Source of the DNA: Ipomoea triloba
Taxonomy: Eukaryota; Streptophyta; Magnoliopsida; Solanales; Convolvulaceae
Assembly: GCF_003576645.1 (NCBI RefSeq)
Contig: NC_044916.1
Coordinates: 21,502,314-21,566,313 of the forward strand
Length of the DNA stretch: 64,000 bases
Direction: 5' to 3'
Program-made: the position numbers and the translations under genes
In this document: positions 1 to 12,367 of the stretch, piece by piece
Layout: each line of letters opens with the position of its first letter
Position numbering within the stretch: the stretch's first letter is position 1
Notes under the pieces: generated by a model
What the model was told of the DNA's origin: nothing
The model's database searches: none
Seen by the model: only the letters and a program-made list of their open reading frames with translations

Positions 1-1018
1 CTACACATAGATAGGTAGGCAGATTAGAGAGAGGTTGCTTTTCAGTTCTTAAAATCTAGCTAAGCTAGGCTTTGTGGTCACTCTCTCTTTATTAAATTAA
101 ATTAAATTTAATTTAATTTAATAATAAACTCTATTCTAATTCTAAAGTAAGCTTTTTCCAAAGTTCCCCTTTCTGCTAGTTGTTTCTCTTCACTTTTTCC
201 ATCATTTTCCCACTGTTTACCTTGGATTCGATCCAAGAAAATAAAAAGGGTCAATATCTCAAGTATTGATCAAGACTCTTTGTTTTTTTCAGTAGGGTTT
301 TCTTCATTTTTTTTACTGTGACTTTCTCATTTCCTATATATGATTGATTACTGAGGATCAAAGATCCCTTTTTTTTTTTTTTTTGGTTTGAAGTTTGGCT
401 CTGCTGTATTGGGTTTGATGATTTAGGATTTTAGGTTGTTTGCATTTGTTATCAAATGAAAGGTTGTTATGTAAATTGTAATTACATTCATCTCATATAT
501 TCTCTGTTAATGGTGTCTGTCCATATGTTTCAGTACATATATATATACAGGAAATGTGTAATTGTTTAAGTATACATATTAGCATATATTGACAGCTGAC
601 ATGGAGGAATCTTGAATGTTCCTTTACTTTTTTTTTTTCCCTTTTAAGCTGTCTGATCATCATTTTTTGTTGCTTTTCTTTTTTAATTTTTAATATTTCA
701 TATTTCGTATACTATGCCCTTGCTTTGAATGTGTTGTTCTTTTTCCTCATTTTGTTTTCATAGAAAAAAGTGTTTGTTCTACTTCATAGTATTCTTGTTT
801 TTGAGTGTACGATGATGCCTTGTTATGCTTGCTCAGATCGGTTTTATTCGGTTTCTTCCTCTATTAGTCCTATCGAATCTGCTGTTTAAAGGTTTCCATG
901 TGTGAAATTGTTGATCTTTTTACTTTGTATAACATAACCCGAGGTTTTTCAACCCATTTTACTGTTTTTGTTCTATGAAGGTGAGAGCAGGAGAGGATCC
1001 TTTAGCCTATTTACAATA
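1..1018 (+). promoter_or_regulatory. Promoter/5' leader region of the TOPLESS-related gene
   Basis: AT-rich, T-tract-rich sequence with no supported coding region, immediately upstream of the TPR start codon at 1019. A T-rich stretch ending in AG at about 980, followed by GTGAGAGCAGG and a short leader before the ATG, could be the acceptor of a 5'UTR intron; related plant genes often have one. The transcription start cannot be placed from sequence alone. Confidence 0.45.
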
Positions 1019-4000
1019 ATGTCACTTAGTAAAGATCTTATCGTCCTCATATTACAGTTTTGCAATGAGGAGAACTTGCTGAAAACTGCTCATATGTGAG
1101 ATTCAATATAATTTTGCCATTTTTATTTCAAATTTCGTAATTCAATCGAGTCAACTCCGATTTTGCCTTACAATTCTTGGTTAGGTTGGAGCAGGAAACT
1201 GGAATTTTCTTTGATATGAAACATTTTGAGGACATAATTCTCGGGGGATTCTGGGAAGAAGCTGAGAAATACCTTTCTAGTTTTACCGGGGTTGAAGACA
1301 ACAAATATTCAATCAAAATCTATTTTGAGATTAGGAAGCAAAAGTTCCTCGAGGCGCTGGACAGGTATGCTATGCTTGTAGGTTTGTGCTTTCATATAGT
1401 AGACAGTAAATTCGGTTAAAAGAATTGCTAAAAAAAAATTTCAATTGGATTATAGAGATGATCGCAGGTTAGCATTAGATATCCTTTTGAAGGATCTTAA
1501 AGTGTTTGCTGCTACAAATGAAGAGCTATACAGAGAGATGGCATTGCTTTTAACCCTTGATGACTTCAGGTTAAGATAAGCATGAAGTATTTGTAAGCAT
1601 TTTTAGGGTTTTGATCGAAATCAATCGTGTTTGTCTGATGTGAAGAAATCTATGTAAGCAGAGACCATTCGTCGCTATCCTCGTATGGGGATACTATGTC
1701 TGCTAGAAAATGTTTGGTGATTGAACTGAAAGCCATTATTGAAGCGAATCCCCAGTTCCATGGAAGGCTAAACTTTCCTCAACTCGGTAAATCAAGATTA
1801 AGGCGGCTTGTCAATCAGAGGTAGTTTAGTGTATGTTTTTCAGTTGGTTCTCGTCTTCAACTGTAAAGTATGCATAATATCGAGTTACTGTCTGTTTTTC
1901 TATTTCCATTGTCAAAATTACAGCTTGAATTGGCAGCATATTCATTGTGCAAATCCTCAACAGGAGCCACAGATCAAAACCTTATTCACAGATCATAAGT
2001 GTCCCGAGCCTGATCAGTCAAGCAAGGAGTTTCAAATGGTAAAAGTGATTGTTGTTTTGTAATTTTCTTCATGCCCCGTCGTTTAGACACATCTTTGATG
2101 TTGCATATTCTTTTCTCCAGCCGCGAAAAACGATTTCAATTTCAACCCCGCCTTTCCCTTGTGCTGCCATTATAAGTGACCGCACAACTTCAGATCAAGT
2201 GGTTAGAGATGAAACTCTTACAAGATTTGGTATGGTTAAAGTTCGGTCTAGTGCTTTTCATAGATACCCTGATGTTCTACGGTTCAATTGACGGTTTCCA
2301 TGTCAACTGCCAATTCTTAGGTTCAACGTTCGAGGATGTCAATGATTCGGGAAGTGTCATCACTATAACCTCTACTGAGGCATTCAATGAGGTAATACTA
2401 TGCATAACTATATTACTTATATTCCAATTTCATTATCTTAACCGAATTTTTTCATCATCGATTTCACATTTAAGTTATTTATCACCCAATTAATTATGTG
2501 TTCTTGCACTTAAACAGAAGGTTTCACCTTGTCCTCCTAGTCAGTGTCTGTCTGATAACTTTCCCAAGGATGTAGAACGCTTTTTAAATCTGGGATCCTC
2601 TCCAACGAGCATGGACTTTCACCCTATTCAACAGATTCTCCTACTAGGTTTCTTATATGTAAATCTGATTTCTTTGGTGCAAAGTTCTCGATCCTGAAAA
2701 ACTCGTCACTAATAGCAATCTAATTGTTCAGTTGGGAACAGTGTTGGAGACGTGGAATTGTGGGATGTCGGTGCAGTAAAGAAGCTATTTTGGAGAAAAT
2801 TTACAGTTTGGAAGACAGAGACCGTCTCAGCATCGTTTCTGGTACACCCATTTTAACCGAGCATTAATTGTTAAAAGTTTTTTCTTCTTTTAGAATATGG
2901 TGTGATTGTAAGAACTAAGAAGTACCCATACTCGTTCAGGAAGATATAAACAAAAACCCGCATATCTCAGTTAATCGTGTACTGTGGAGCTCAGATGGTT
3001 CATTATTTGGTACGTTTTTGCTCTGACTGAACTTTCATTAAGTTACACATACAAGAATCATATTTGAATCGTGAATTTACTATGTATAGGAGCTGCATAT
3101 TCGAGAAACATTGTACAACTATATTCTTACCATGGCGGTAGCAATTCCATCAGAAAGCAACTAGAGGTAGTCATTTTTTTTTTCCTCATCACGGTTCTGT
3201 TTTGTTTCAAGTGCTGACTATTATTTCCCAGATCGAGGCTCATGCTGGCAGTGTAAATGATCTTGCGTTCTCTAAGCCGTATAATCAACTTCTTGTCATA
3301 ACATGTGGCGATGACAAGTTAATTCAGGTAAATTTACTCTCTCTTGTTTTTTAATTGCTGTAGATATCAACTAAGGTTAAAGTTTGAAATAAAGATGCCG
3401 AGAATTGAATCAACATATACTTGACTATTCTTTATTCGAGGTATGGGATGCTGTAACCGGTGCTAGACGATATACTTTTGAAGGACATCAAGCCGCTGTC
3501 TACTCCTTGTGCCCTCGTGAGAAGGAAAAGATTCATGTAAATTAGCTGATTCCATAATTTCACAGCTCGATTTTTATGTTATGGTCATGTGATCCTTCTA
3601 ACCGTTGTGCCACAGTTTCTATTTTCAACATCGAATAATGGCGAAATAAAAGCTTGGTTGTTTGATAACATGGGGCCGAGGGTTCAATATGATGCTCCTG
3701 GCCATTCGTGTATGAGAATGGTATACAGTGCTGATGGAAAAAGGTGATTGGTAAAATTATTGAACTGTTTCGTTTACTTTATTCTGTGAAGCCAAACTGA
3801 GCTTAAAAGCTTGTAGGCTCTTCTCGTGTGGAACAAATAAAGATGGAGACTCGTACATTGTGGAGTGGAATGAAACCGAAGGCTATATTACAAGGGTGTA
3901 CAGTGGCCTTTCCAAATGCTTTTCGGGCATTTTGCAATTCGATATTAGCAGCAATGGATTACTGGCTGCTGGAGATGACCATTTAATCAAAGTTTGGAAT

Positions 4001-7000
4001 GCTGATAATGATCAAATTCTGACAGTGATCGATGCTGGTGGAGACTTAACCGTATGTATTCAATTCTGGCTCTGATAGATCAAGCATTTACCACCAAAAG
4101 TTAAATATAGCTTGTAGCGAAGGCGCATCTTTATTTTCTTATAAAGTCACATTTTCGAGAGGCATGGTGCTGGAATTGACCTTTTATGTTCATATCCAGG
4201 GAAGCCCCTGCATTCGCTTCAACAAGAAAGGCAATATGTTGGCCATTTCTGCAGATCACAACAAGATCAAGATCTTGGTAAATGAGTATGGACGAAATTT
4301 GCTTCAAACTTCTTCTGGGCATCTATCAGAATCTACTCAAAAGGTACTCATAATCCACTTCTTCTAATTCTTTCACTTGTTTCATCTGGAGATTTCGACT
4401 TTTCCTTGTCTAAAATGGTTAATGAATTTCTAAAATTAGTTCTCTCCTCACTTGAGGTTTTATTTATCCTTGAAATACACTGTAGTATGGTACAAATTAC
4501 GTATCTCACTATCGAAATGGCAGGCAAAGCTGAATGAATCACCGCATGAAAAGATTACTGATATCCCGGTAGTTGTGGAACCTGGAGTTCATGTTGAACC
4601 TAGCAGCATATTAGGGGCTCTGAATATTTCTAAAGTCGTCGAAGTTTCACAATGCAAGTCCTTGAGACTTCCTTCTGAAGTTAAAACAGATAGGGTATGA
4701 TCCTTTCATATTTTATTACATTGAAGATCAGAGTGCCTGTTAGATAAAAGCAAGCTTATTTAATCTGGTTGTTGAGATTATGGACTATCCTCCTTACTAC
4801 AAGATTAACAAAAATTGATAATATTGTATTTTACCGCACTATTTTGCTTATTAACTTTGTTAGGATAAGCTTAAAAGCTATAGCCATAGCAAAGGCATAA
4901 CCTTATTCCCTTAAACTGTCACATTTTCGAGAGGCGGGGTGCTAGACTTGGCCCTTCAGGCCTCCGCCCAACAATACCCCTGTCACCTGGTGCTGGACTT
5001 GGCCCTTCATGGACCTCCACCCAACAAACTTGAAAAGGACTACAAGATTGACGAGATTGCACTTGATTTCAGATATGGAGGTTGACGTACACAAGCTCGG
5101 GGAATGCCATTATGGCACTGGCAGCAGATGGTGTTCACCTAGTTTGGAAATGGTCGAAGAATGATATTAATCTGGGTGGGCAGGTAATCAATTGGAGTTG
5201 CATAATGAACTAGTCTTTTTCGTTTTTGCTATGCAGATAATGGAATTGTTTGGTTTTTTCGTTTTACATAATGTTAAGTTCCCCAATTATATTTGTAGTT
5301 GAATTTTTATCTTCTTAATTTTGATATCACAGACTGTTGAATGAGCAAGATCTCTTTACTGCAGGCAACCACAAAATGCGTACCTGAAAAGCAACCCCGG
5401 AGTGGATTGCTTATGGTCAACAGTTCCCCGCCTAGCAGTAACTCTGATATGGTTTCCCCATGCTTAGCTCTGTCCAAGAATGATTCTTATGCCATCTCGG
5501 CATCTGGAGGAATGGTTTCTTTGTTCAATGTGATTGCGTTTAAGGTGTTCTTTTCTACATAATTTTCTTTTCTGGGGAGTATATAAAAGACGATGTTATT
5601 ATAATTCTAGTCATATACTGCAGAAAATGAAGAGTTTCATGCCTCCTGCACCTGCAGCAACATGTATTGCGTTCTACCCGTCTGATAACAACATAATTGC
5701 TGTTGGATTGGAAGATTCGACTATCATCATCTACAATGTCCGCTTGGACGAGGTAAACTATGAGTATTATTGGGTTTGCATTTGATGCAATACAGATTCT
5801 GCTACCAATAACTTAGTTATCTTATTTCCTAGTTTATTAGTAGTTGCCTATTTTACTTTAGGTAAGTATATTTTAGAATATTGTTTCCTTATGTCTTAAA
5901 GGTTTATTAGTAGTTGCCTATTTTACTTTAGGTAAGTATATTTTAGAATATTGTTTCCTTATGTCTTAAAGCTTTTAACTCCTATATATAGGGAGAGTAT
6001 TAGATTGTCTTAGCAAGTTGGAATTGAATAAAATCAAAAGGAAGTTTCTTCCACCAACTTCTCTCTCCCTCTCTCACTGTTATCAGCCACCATAGGTAAA
6101 CCCTCTTCATCTGTCAACCACAGACCTGTGACGCGTAGTCAAAGTACTGATATTAATTGAAGCATGTGTTCCATCTCAACTAAAAGGCTAAGCTGATAAT
6201 TTATTCAAAAGACCTTGGCGGTTATACTACAAGAAAGAACCTGCAGGCTGCAGCTGACTTTATCGTTGCGTTTCTGTTACAGGTCGTAAGCAAGTTAGAG
6301 GGACACTTGAAAGGAATTAGTTGCATCGCGTTCTCTAATGCACTGAATGTGCTCATCTCGTCTGGCATTGATGCTCAGGTTAGCAAAATGAACTCTACCG
6401 CTTAATCTGGTTGAAATAGTTGGGCACTATTGTTACAGAAAAGCACAAAAGTTTCCATACCTGAGTTTCAGAATCATATATATGGTTAGAATGAGATAAA
6501 TAATCCAATTTGAGAGTGACTGGAAAAGATTTCTTTCTTACTAGTTTTCCTTCTCGTGTTGCTAGATCGTTGTCTGGGATTGCAATAAGTGGGAGAAACA
6601 GAGAAGTGCAGTGCTGCAGATTTCTCCAGATTGGTCACCAACAGAATTATCAGAGACCATCATCCAATTCCATCAGGATCAGAAACGCTTCCTGGCTGTA
6701 CACGAGACGCAACTTTCAATTTATGAAGCTTGTACACTGCACTGTGTGAAGCAGGTATGGTATTTCTCTCTTTCAATTCCCCATCAAACACAATGTATGT
6801 GCATTCCGATATCGAGCTTAGCTTGTTCTCTCGAATCGAATTTTTAGTGGACGATGAGGAACTTCTGCACCCGGATATGCCACGCAACATTCTCTTGCAA
6901 CAATCAGTTTGTGTATGCTGTGATGAGAGATGGAATTGTATTGATACTCGATGCTTCTCACCTCTGTCCCAGATTTGAGATTGATCCATCCACTTACATC

Positions 7001-7496
7001 CCATCTGATATCAGGTAGGTATTTGGATACTACTGTAAATGAAAATAGAGTAGTACATACCACATTGCAGACTTGCGGCGTATCCCTTAGTATGTTTGGT
7101 TCATGAAATAAGTTGGGAATGGAGTAACATTCCTGGGAATAATTAGCTATTTCCTTTGTAGGATGAATAGCCATTCCTAAAGACCCCCTGGTCGGTATTA
7201 GCTATTTTCAAACTCTCCAGAATAGTTTTTGTATTATAATATCAAATATACCCTTTACACAGGCACATGTGTATGTGTGTGTAATATAATTTTTGAAGTC
7301 TTCGTTCAGTTAAATGTATTATGTTGTGATGTTTGGTTGTAGATGGAATGGGGTCCCCTTGGTGATTGCTGCACATCCTGGAAAGCCGAACCAGTTCGCT
7401 CTGGGTTTGAGTGATGGCGGAGTGCTGGTGGTTGAGCCTCAAAAGTCTGAAGATGAATGGGTTGATGACAACACCGAAATAACAGCAAAGTTGTAG
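1019..7496 (+). CDS. TPR: TOPLESS-related transcriptional co-repressor (multi-exon)
   Basis: Plant Groucho/TLE-type co-repressor, which recruits chromatin silencing to transcription factors carrying EAR motifs in the nucleus. Exon 1 (1019-1095) encodes the start of the LisH domain (MSLSKDLIVLILQF). Exon 2 (1185-1364) carries LEQETGIFFDMKHFED and FEIRKQKFLEALD of the CTLH. Further exons give DILLKDLKVFAATNEEL, the CRA region and LNWQHIHCANP. WD40 repeats run from about 2.5 kb to 7.4 kb, for example ITCGDDKLIQVWDA, YTFEGHQAAVYSLCP, WNETEGYITRVY and VHETQLSIYEACTLHCVKQ. The last exon has VIAAHPGKPNQFALGLSDGG and stops at 7494-7496. Junctions I checked are GT-AG. The linker between CRA and WD40 looks shorter than in Arabidopsis TPL, and the protein is divergent, so it may be a fast-evolving paralogue. 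No internal stop was found in the exons traced. The 3' third is repeated at 12368 and again at 32006. Confidence 0.9.
4147..5012. repeat. Short dispersed repeat in two TPR introns
   Basis: The stretch starting GTCACATTTTCGAGAGGC at about 4146 recurs at about 4919 in a later intron. The core GGTGCTGGACTTGGCCCTTC occurs again at about 4991. Both are non-coding. They are probably remnants of one repetitive element; the family is not recognised. Confidence 0.45.
5832..6110. repeat. 70-bp tandem duplication in LTR-like intronic sequence
   Basis: A 70-bp unit beginning GTTTATTAGTAGTTGCC is exactly repeated (5832-5901, 5902-5971). Downstream are a TATA-like CCTATATATAGGG and a polyadenylation-like GAATAAAAT within a CT-rich tract. 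This layout resembles the R/U5 part of a small solo LTR inserted in a TPR intron. No flanking duplication was established. Confidence 0.4.
6140..6200 (-). mobile_element. TRIM LTR fragment in a TPR intron
   Basis: The segment GAAGCATGTGTTCCATCTCA and the following AGCTGATA match the short LTR of the TRIM element at about 9224-9500. Just before it is a degenerate reverse-complement primer-binding site (TACTGATATTAATTGAAGC). Only the LTR edge remains. The homology of the third TPR fragment (27984) starts inside this piece. Confidence 0.5.
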
Positions 7497-8637
7497 TAAT
7501 AGACTAATAGGATTATAGGAAGAAGACACTGAGAAATGAAGTTTTGGTATTCGTTTAGAACCTCAAAATGGGATCCTGACTTGTCTGCGAGGTTTTACTT
7601 CAATTTGGAAAAAAAAAAAAAAAAGGTTTTGATTGCATTCTACTTTCAATACTATCAAGGTTTTTAAAGTTGTTTTTTCTCGCATGAATAACTCAGTTGG
7701 TCATATGGGTGAGGTTTTGAAAAAAAGACCAGAGATTGAGACATCGAATCTCAATAGTGACAGTGTGGGAACAACCTCACCTCTCTGTTCAATTGAGATG
7801 CTCTGCCAAGTCGGGTTGAAGATTCAACCTTTTGGGAAGAAATGTTACAAGTTTTACCCCTTTTCATGTAGTTTGATTTTGAACAATTCAATCTTAATGG
7901 CTAAATCATAAACCAAAAAGCACCCCCCAATTGAAAGTATAGACATACATGGTCTACACAAGTTTAACTCCTGAGTAAGCAATATTTGGAACAAGAGACC
8001 AAAATTTGAAACTCAATATTGACAATGTAACTATTATGTTCAAAGTAGTCAGATCCCGAATGCACACTGACATTTACATCTTCTCAAATGCTTTGTCGGG
8101 TCAAGGTGTGATGAGCTTTTGGAGTAATAATTCACCTTTTGGAGCAAATATATACATATACTGCATGAAGCAACTCCAACCAAGTTAATCAAACTGTTTA
8201 ATCACCACAAGGTTACAAGTTTGAATACCAGCAAGAGCATCTTATTAGTTTTCTTGATTTAAGCAAGTTAAGAGATTTGGAATTTCTTTGTTTAAACAAG
8301 TCAACTAGTTTGAAATTTATCCAATGCCCACTCAAATAGTGGCTGCAAATTTTTCTCATTGCAAAAAAAAAATAAAATGTATAGACGTACCATCAATCCT
8401 GTATGTAGTAAGGCACAAACTATTTGCATGAACAAAAGGCATTCAAACATCAGTGAAGAGGGTAAGGAGCATAGCACAAAGCACAATCAAAATAAGGAAA
8501 CCAAAGGGGATTCATCAGTCAGCATTAGTACAAAGAGTCAACATTTATTGACAAGGAATCCATAACAAGGATACATATGTTAGAGATAACATTGTCAGGT
8601 TGACATAGTTCATATCATAGGTTGCAGCATATAATGT
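7497..8637. other. Tail-to-tail intergenic region between TPR and MEMO1-like
   Basis: Holds the TPR 3' UTR and presumed poly(A) signals, an A16 run at about 7609-7624, then AT-rich DNA up to the MEMO 3' end. Short open frames here have low complexity and no recognisable product. The same sequence recurs in copy 2 at 13556-14696. Confidence 0.6.
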
Positions 8638-8664
8638 TCAACCATCAACCTTGGTGGCTGCTGC

Positions 8665-11600
8665 TCATGCATAGCTCACACTACTGTCTCTCATGTTTTT
8701 GCACTGACTCGATTGCTCATAACGAACGAATCTAATCTTTATCTTTGCCGAGCAGTTCTTTGACATCTGGGAAAATTCAAATCTTAGTTATTCATCACCA
8801 AATTGTGAAATACAACAATGAAGAAACACATCTTGTACCATGAAACAACTACGAAGCTGTGGCCAAATTCTTGAACCTTAGCGTAATAACTTGTATTTTC
8901 TTTTCTTTTTTTCTTCCCTTGTTATTCTTTTTCTAGCATTTTTATCAACCCCCACCACGAAAAATAAATAAATAAATATACATAAAGTTGAGATATTTAC
9001 ATGGAGGAAAACACTAATTGGTTGGCGTCCGCAAATGGTGTTGTCAGTCTCCAACAAATACTGTTTAAATGCATCTGGATCACCCGTTTCGATTATGTCC
9101 ATACCCATTTTATCCAGCGCCTCGATTGATTTGTAAATTGCTCCGTGTGTTTTGTCATAATATGTGTAACGGAACCTGGCAGACAAACCGAAAACCCAAT
9201 TATCTAAAATACAAATACACAATTGAAGCATGTGCTCCATCTCAACTAAAAGCCTAAGCTAATAGTTGGACTGCACATTTATGTTTATATATTGTTTATG
9301 CGCAACACGCCCCCTCCCCCTCACGTGTGCGGGCCGATTGCTCTGATGGGTGTGCGGGCCGATTGCTCTGATGGGCTCCAAACAACACGTGGACCAGCTC
9401 TGATACTAAATTGAAGCATGTGTTTCATCTCAACTAAAAGCCTAAGCTGATAGTTGGACTGCACATTTATGTTTATATATTGTTTATGCTCAACATACAC
9501 AACCAACATATTTTTTATTTAAGTTCTTAGAAACTTGGTTGGATGCAATCAAGATATGTCATAAGACTATGAATACTTAATGCACTTAAAAGTTCATGAC
9601 AAATAAACCAAATTCTGCAACAGCATGACATAAGAAATCAAATATAGAAACATCAAAGTCTGATAAAACAATATCAAATGAGCGTACCGTGAACCCCAGT
9701 GACAAAAATCTGAAGATACGGAAAAGAAGTTTTTTGGATCATCGACATATTTTGCCAGCAATTGTCCATACATGGCTTCATTTTCAGCACTAAGAGCGCC
9801 AACCAAAATAGGAACAACTTTCACCTCATACCTGCCAGAACAATTCACTAATTCAGTCTCCAAGAACATTACCTTTGAAGGTTCAGTGTCCAAAACGTAC
9901 CCGCGAAAAACTTTAGCAAGATAAGGCAGGTGCATTTCCATGCTGTGCTCAGCCTCATCAACATGAAGGTCCATAGATTCAAACTTCCCAGTAGCTTTCA
10001 ACTCCTCAATGACTGTTGAAGCATGCTCTGTATCAGCCTTTTATAATAACTTTTGAAGAATTTGACATGGACAATACAAAGTAGAGGATTGAATGGGGGT
10101 GGGGATGAGGGGCACTTGAATTTGATTTTCTCATAAAAACATGATTATGATGTTGATTCACAAATGTATTAAAACAAATGAAAAATTTTATTTGGAAATG
10201 TATGATAGTATGAATCAACCACATAAAAGGGAACTCCAAAATTAAATACCAAACGCTGAAGTCATGTTTTGCTAAGTCGACTCAAACAACTAGACAGATA
10301 CAACCAATATACTCTATGATAACGTCATTCTTTGCAGCTGTGATTAAAGATAGAGCAAATGCATACCTATCAAATAAAAAAAAAAAGATATGAAAATGCA
10401 TGCAGAAATCTATTCTTGAGTACCTTCCATATCAATAGGTAAGTCTCCTATTGGAGTCTTGTAAACTGTGGCTCTTGAAAGTGCACATTTTGGAGTGTAA
10501 TAGTGGTGTGATGGGCCAAGAAGGAACACACGAGAACTACAAATACAAAGGGCATTCATGGTAAAAGAGAGGAATTCATAAAAGAAATAAACTTTTTTTT
10601 TTTGTAGAGATTCACTAATTCTTAGAGAATAATGCAGGCTGTTCACATAGTGTGCCTAACTATTTGATTTTGATGTAATTGTTATGAACTTATGATTGCA
10701 CCATAACTAATTCACTAATAGTTTTATCACCAATATAATAAAGAAACACGGAGACTAATACAAGGAAGAGAAGGTGTGTACATGTTTGCTGGGTCTATGT
10801 TTCCAAATGCAAATGCTGCTGCACGACCTGAATACGAATAGCCTGCATGACTTGTAGCCAGAGGCCACCATAACAATTACATCAACATCTCATAGTTAGC
10901 CAAACAACAAGAAAAGAGCGGGATTATGACTTACGGTGCAATCACACCTCGTACATCAGAAGACTTAGCCAAACCACTTGCTCTCAACCACCCATCAAGC
11001 TCTTCTTCCAGCTTTTGGGCTGCAAATGGATGTTATGAAGCATTAGTGATAAAATGCGGTGCTACTATTCTTGAAGAGCTCGATACTTTGATTATGACTT
11101 CTATACAAATGCACGATGGATAGCCACTTCTCTAGTAAATGCATCATTTTGAAAAGTGAAAAAGAACGTCCAATCATTTGAAACAAACAAATACATAGAG
11201 AGCCCGACCTCAAATGTTCATCTTTTCTAATCAAATTAAGTAGAATTCTTCAGCTCCCAACCAGCATTTCATCTGTTCTTGTGGGCAAAGGAGGGTGCAA
11301 AATCAAGAAACTAACTAATAATAAATCCATAGTGCTATTCTACCACATTTGTTTAAGAGTTAAACTACCTTAGCAACACACCCATTTTACCCAAACAGGT
11401 CTTCTACAAATGTACAAACCACTTCAAAAAATTAAGGAAACAGGACAACACAAATTTTAGTAATCCCACTCCTCACTTAACTGAACCTCATAACTTCTAC
11501 TCTCAAATCAAAATCGTCAAACAATATACAAATCCAAGAATCTGAAAAAGAAGAAAACTTTACCAAAGATTAAAATGGTGAAGAAAAAAGAAAAGTATCC

Positions 11601-11886
11601 CAATGGAATAAGAAATTGAAAAAAAAAATTATTTACAGAAGGAACCGAACAAAATTCTTCCGAACACTGTGCTCAGTTTAATTTATCGTACTACTCAAAA
11701 CCCCAAAAAATTCGCAGCATAAGAAAATGAACAAGACAATCGATCAGCTGTATAAATTCAAGCAAGAACAAATCTTTAAAGAAAAGGGTTCGATTAATTG
11801 AAAGAAATGATAAAAATCAAGAAATGGGACTTACGATTATCAGTGTACCATGAACCAGCATGCGATGCTCTCCTGATTTTCTCCAT
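8665..11886 (-). CDS. MEMO1: MEMO1-like protein, copy 1 (8 exons)
   Basis: MEMO family, homologous to human MEMO1, which has a dioxygenase-like fold with a metal site; the plant role is little known. Eight exons with GT-AG borders can be traced: 11886-11835, 11019-10935, 10850-10782, 10536-10424, 10012-9901, 9831-9688, 9175-9001 and 8766-8665. Family landmarks are [11 protein letters not shown] at the N-terminus, [82 protein letters not shown] and [17 protein letters not shown]. All splice phases join. The reading ends at TGA (8665-8667), where the frame otherwise continues for nine codons to TGA at 8638-8640, so a serine-like TCA codon appears to have become TGA and trims the extreme C-terminus. 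Metal-site motifs lie upstream and are intact. A TRIM element sits in the intron between exons 6 and 7. Confidence 0.9.
9224..9500 (-). mobile_element. TRIM (miniature LTR retrotransposon) in a MEMO intron
   Basis: Two near-identical repeats of about 85 bp (about 9224-9308 and 9416-9500) flank about 105 bp. Read on the minus strand, an LTR starting TGTTGAGC is followed by a primer-binding-site-like TAGTATCAGAGC. The internal region ends in a purine tract (GAGGGGGAGGGGGCG) directly before the second LTR starting TGTTGCGC. Flanks share TACACAA. It has no coding capacity, as expected for TRIMs. A 22-bp internal duplication (GTGTGCGGGCCGATTGCTCT type) is also present. Confidence 0.75.
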
Positions 11887-12367
11887 TATAGAATCCTATA
11901 TATAAAAAAGCTAGATGTTTTTGGCCAAAATTTTTTGGCTCCAATTCCCGCCTACCTAATACGCCACCGTTTTGGAAACAAACTATTGGGATGCCTACAT
12001 TAATTATGATATTTAATTTAAATGGCTGAATTTAAAATAAGTCTGTTCAAAATACGAATAAAAATCTTTGGAAAACGAAATATTTGTATTAAACATCATG
12101 TCTCTATGGCACATCTGAATTGGAATTATTTTTACATTTAATGCTCAATGGTAGGCATCTATTGTGTTCACATTACTACAAGAAACAAAGCATAATTGCA
12201 AGTTTCAATAACTATATGCATTGAATTACAAAGGAATTTTACAATTTCCAAAACTAGCATTAATTTAAATTAATAGAGATGAATTTAAAATTCAAAATAA
12301 ATAGTTACACAACCTATGCATCACTTGAACACTATAAATAAGATGGCAGTATCATACCCAATAGTAC
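11887..12367 (-). promoter_or_regulatory. Upstream region of MEMO1-like copy 1
   Basis: AT-rich non-coding sequence 5' of the MEMO start codon. A TATATATA run lies only about a dozen bases from the ATG, so its role as a TATA box is doubtful. It ends at the tandem-duplication join. Confidence 0.4.

Larger units (their letters stand above)
6309..12367. repeat. Copy 1 of a 6059-bp tandem duplication (TPR 3' exons plus MEMO1-like gene)
   Basis: Position 6309 corresponds to 12368, at a constant 6059-bp offset through about 10450. The unit starts inside a TPR exon and ends about 480 bp upstream of the MEMO start codon. Apart from two 42-bp insertions in copy 2, I saw no differences in the stretches compared. 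The join at 12367/12368 shows no obvious microhomology. Near-identity implies a very recent event or an assembly duplication. Confidence 0.9.

Noticed and set aside
6660..7174. Open minus-strand frames of 114 and 118 codons
   Set aside because: Antisense to TPR exons with strong WD40 coding on the plus strand; the same shadows recur in each duplicated copy.
11894..11904. TATATATA just upstream of the MEMO ATG as its TATA box
   Set aside because: It is only about a dozen bases from the start codon, which leaves no room for the usual 30-base spacing to a transcription start.
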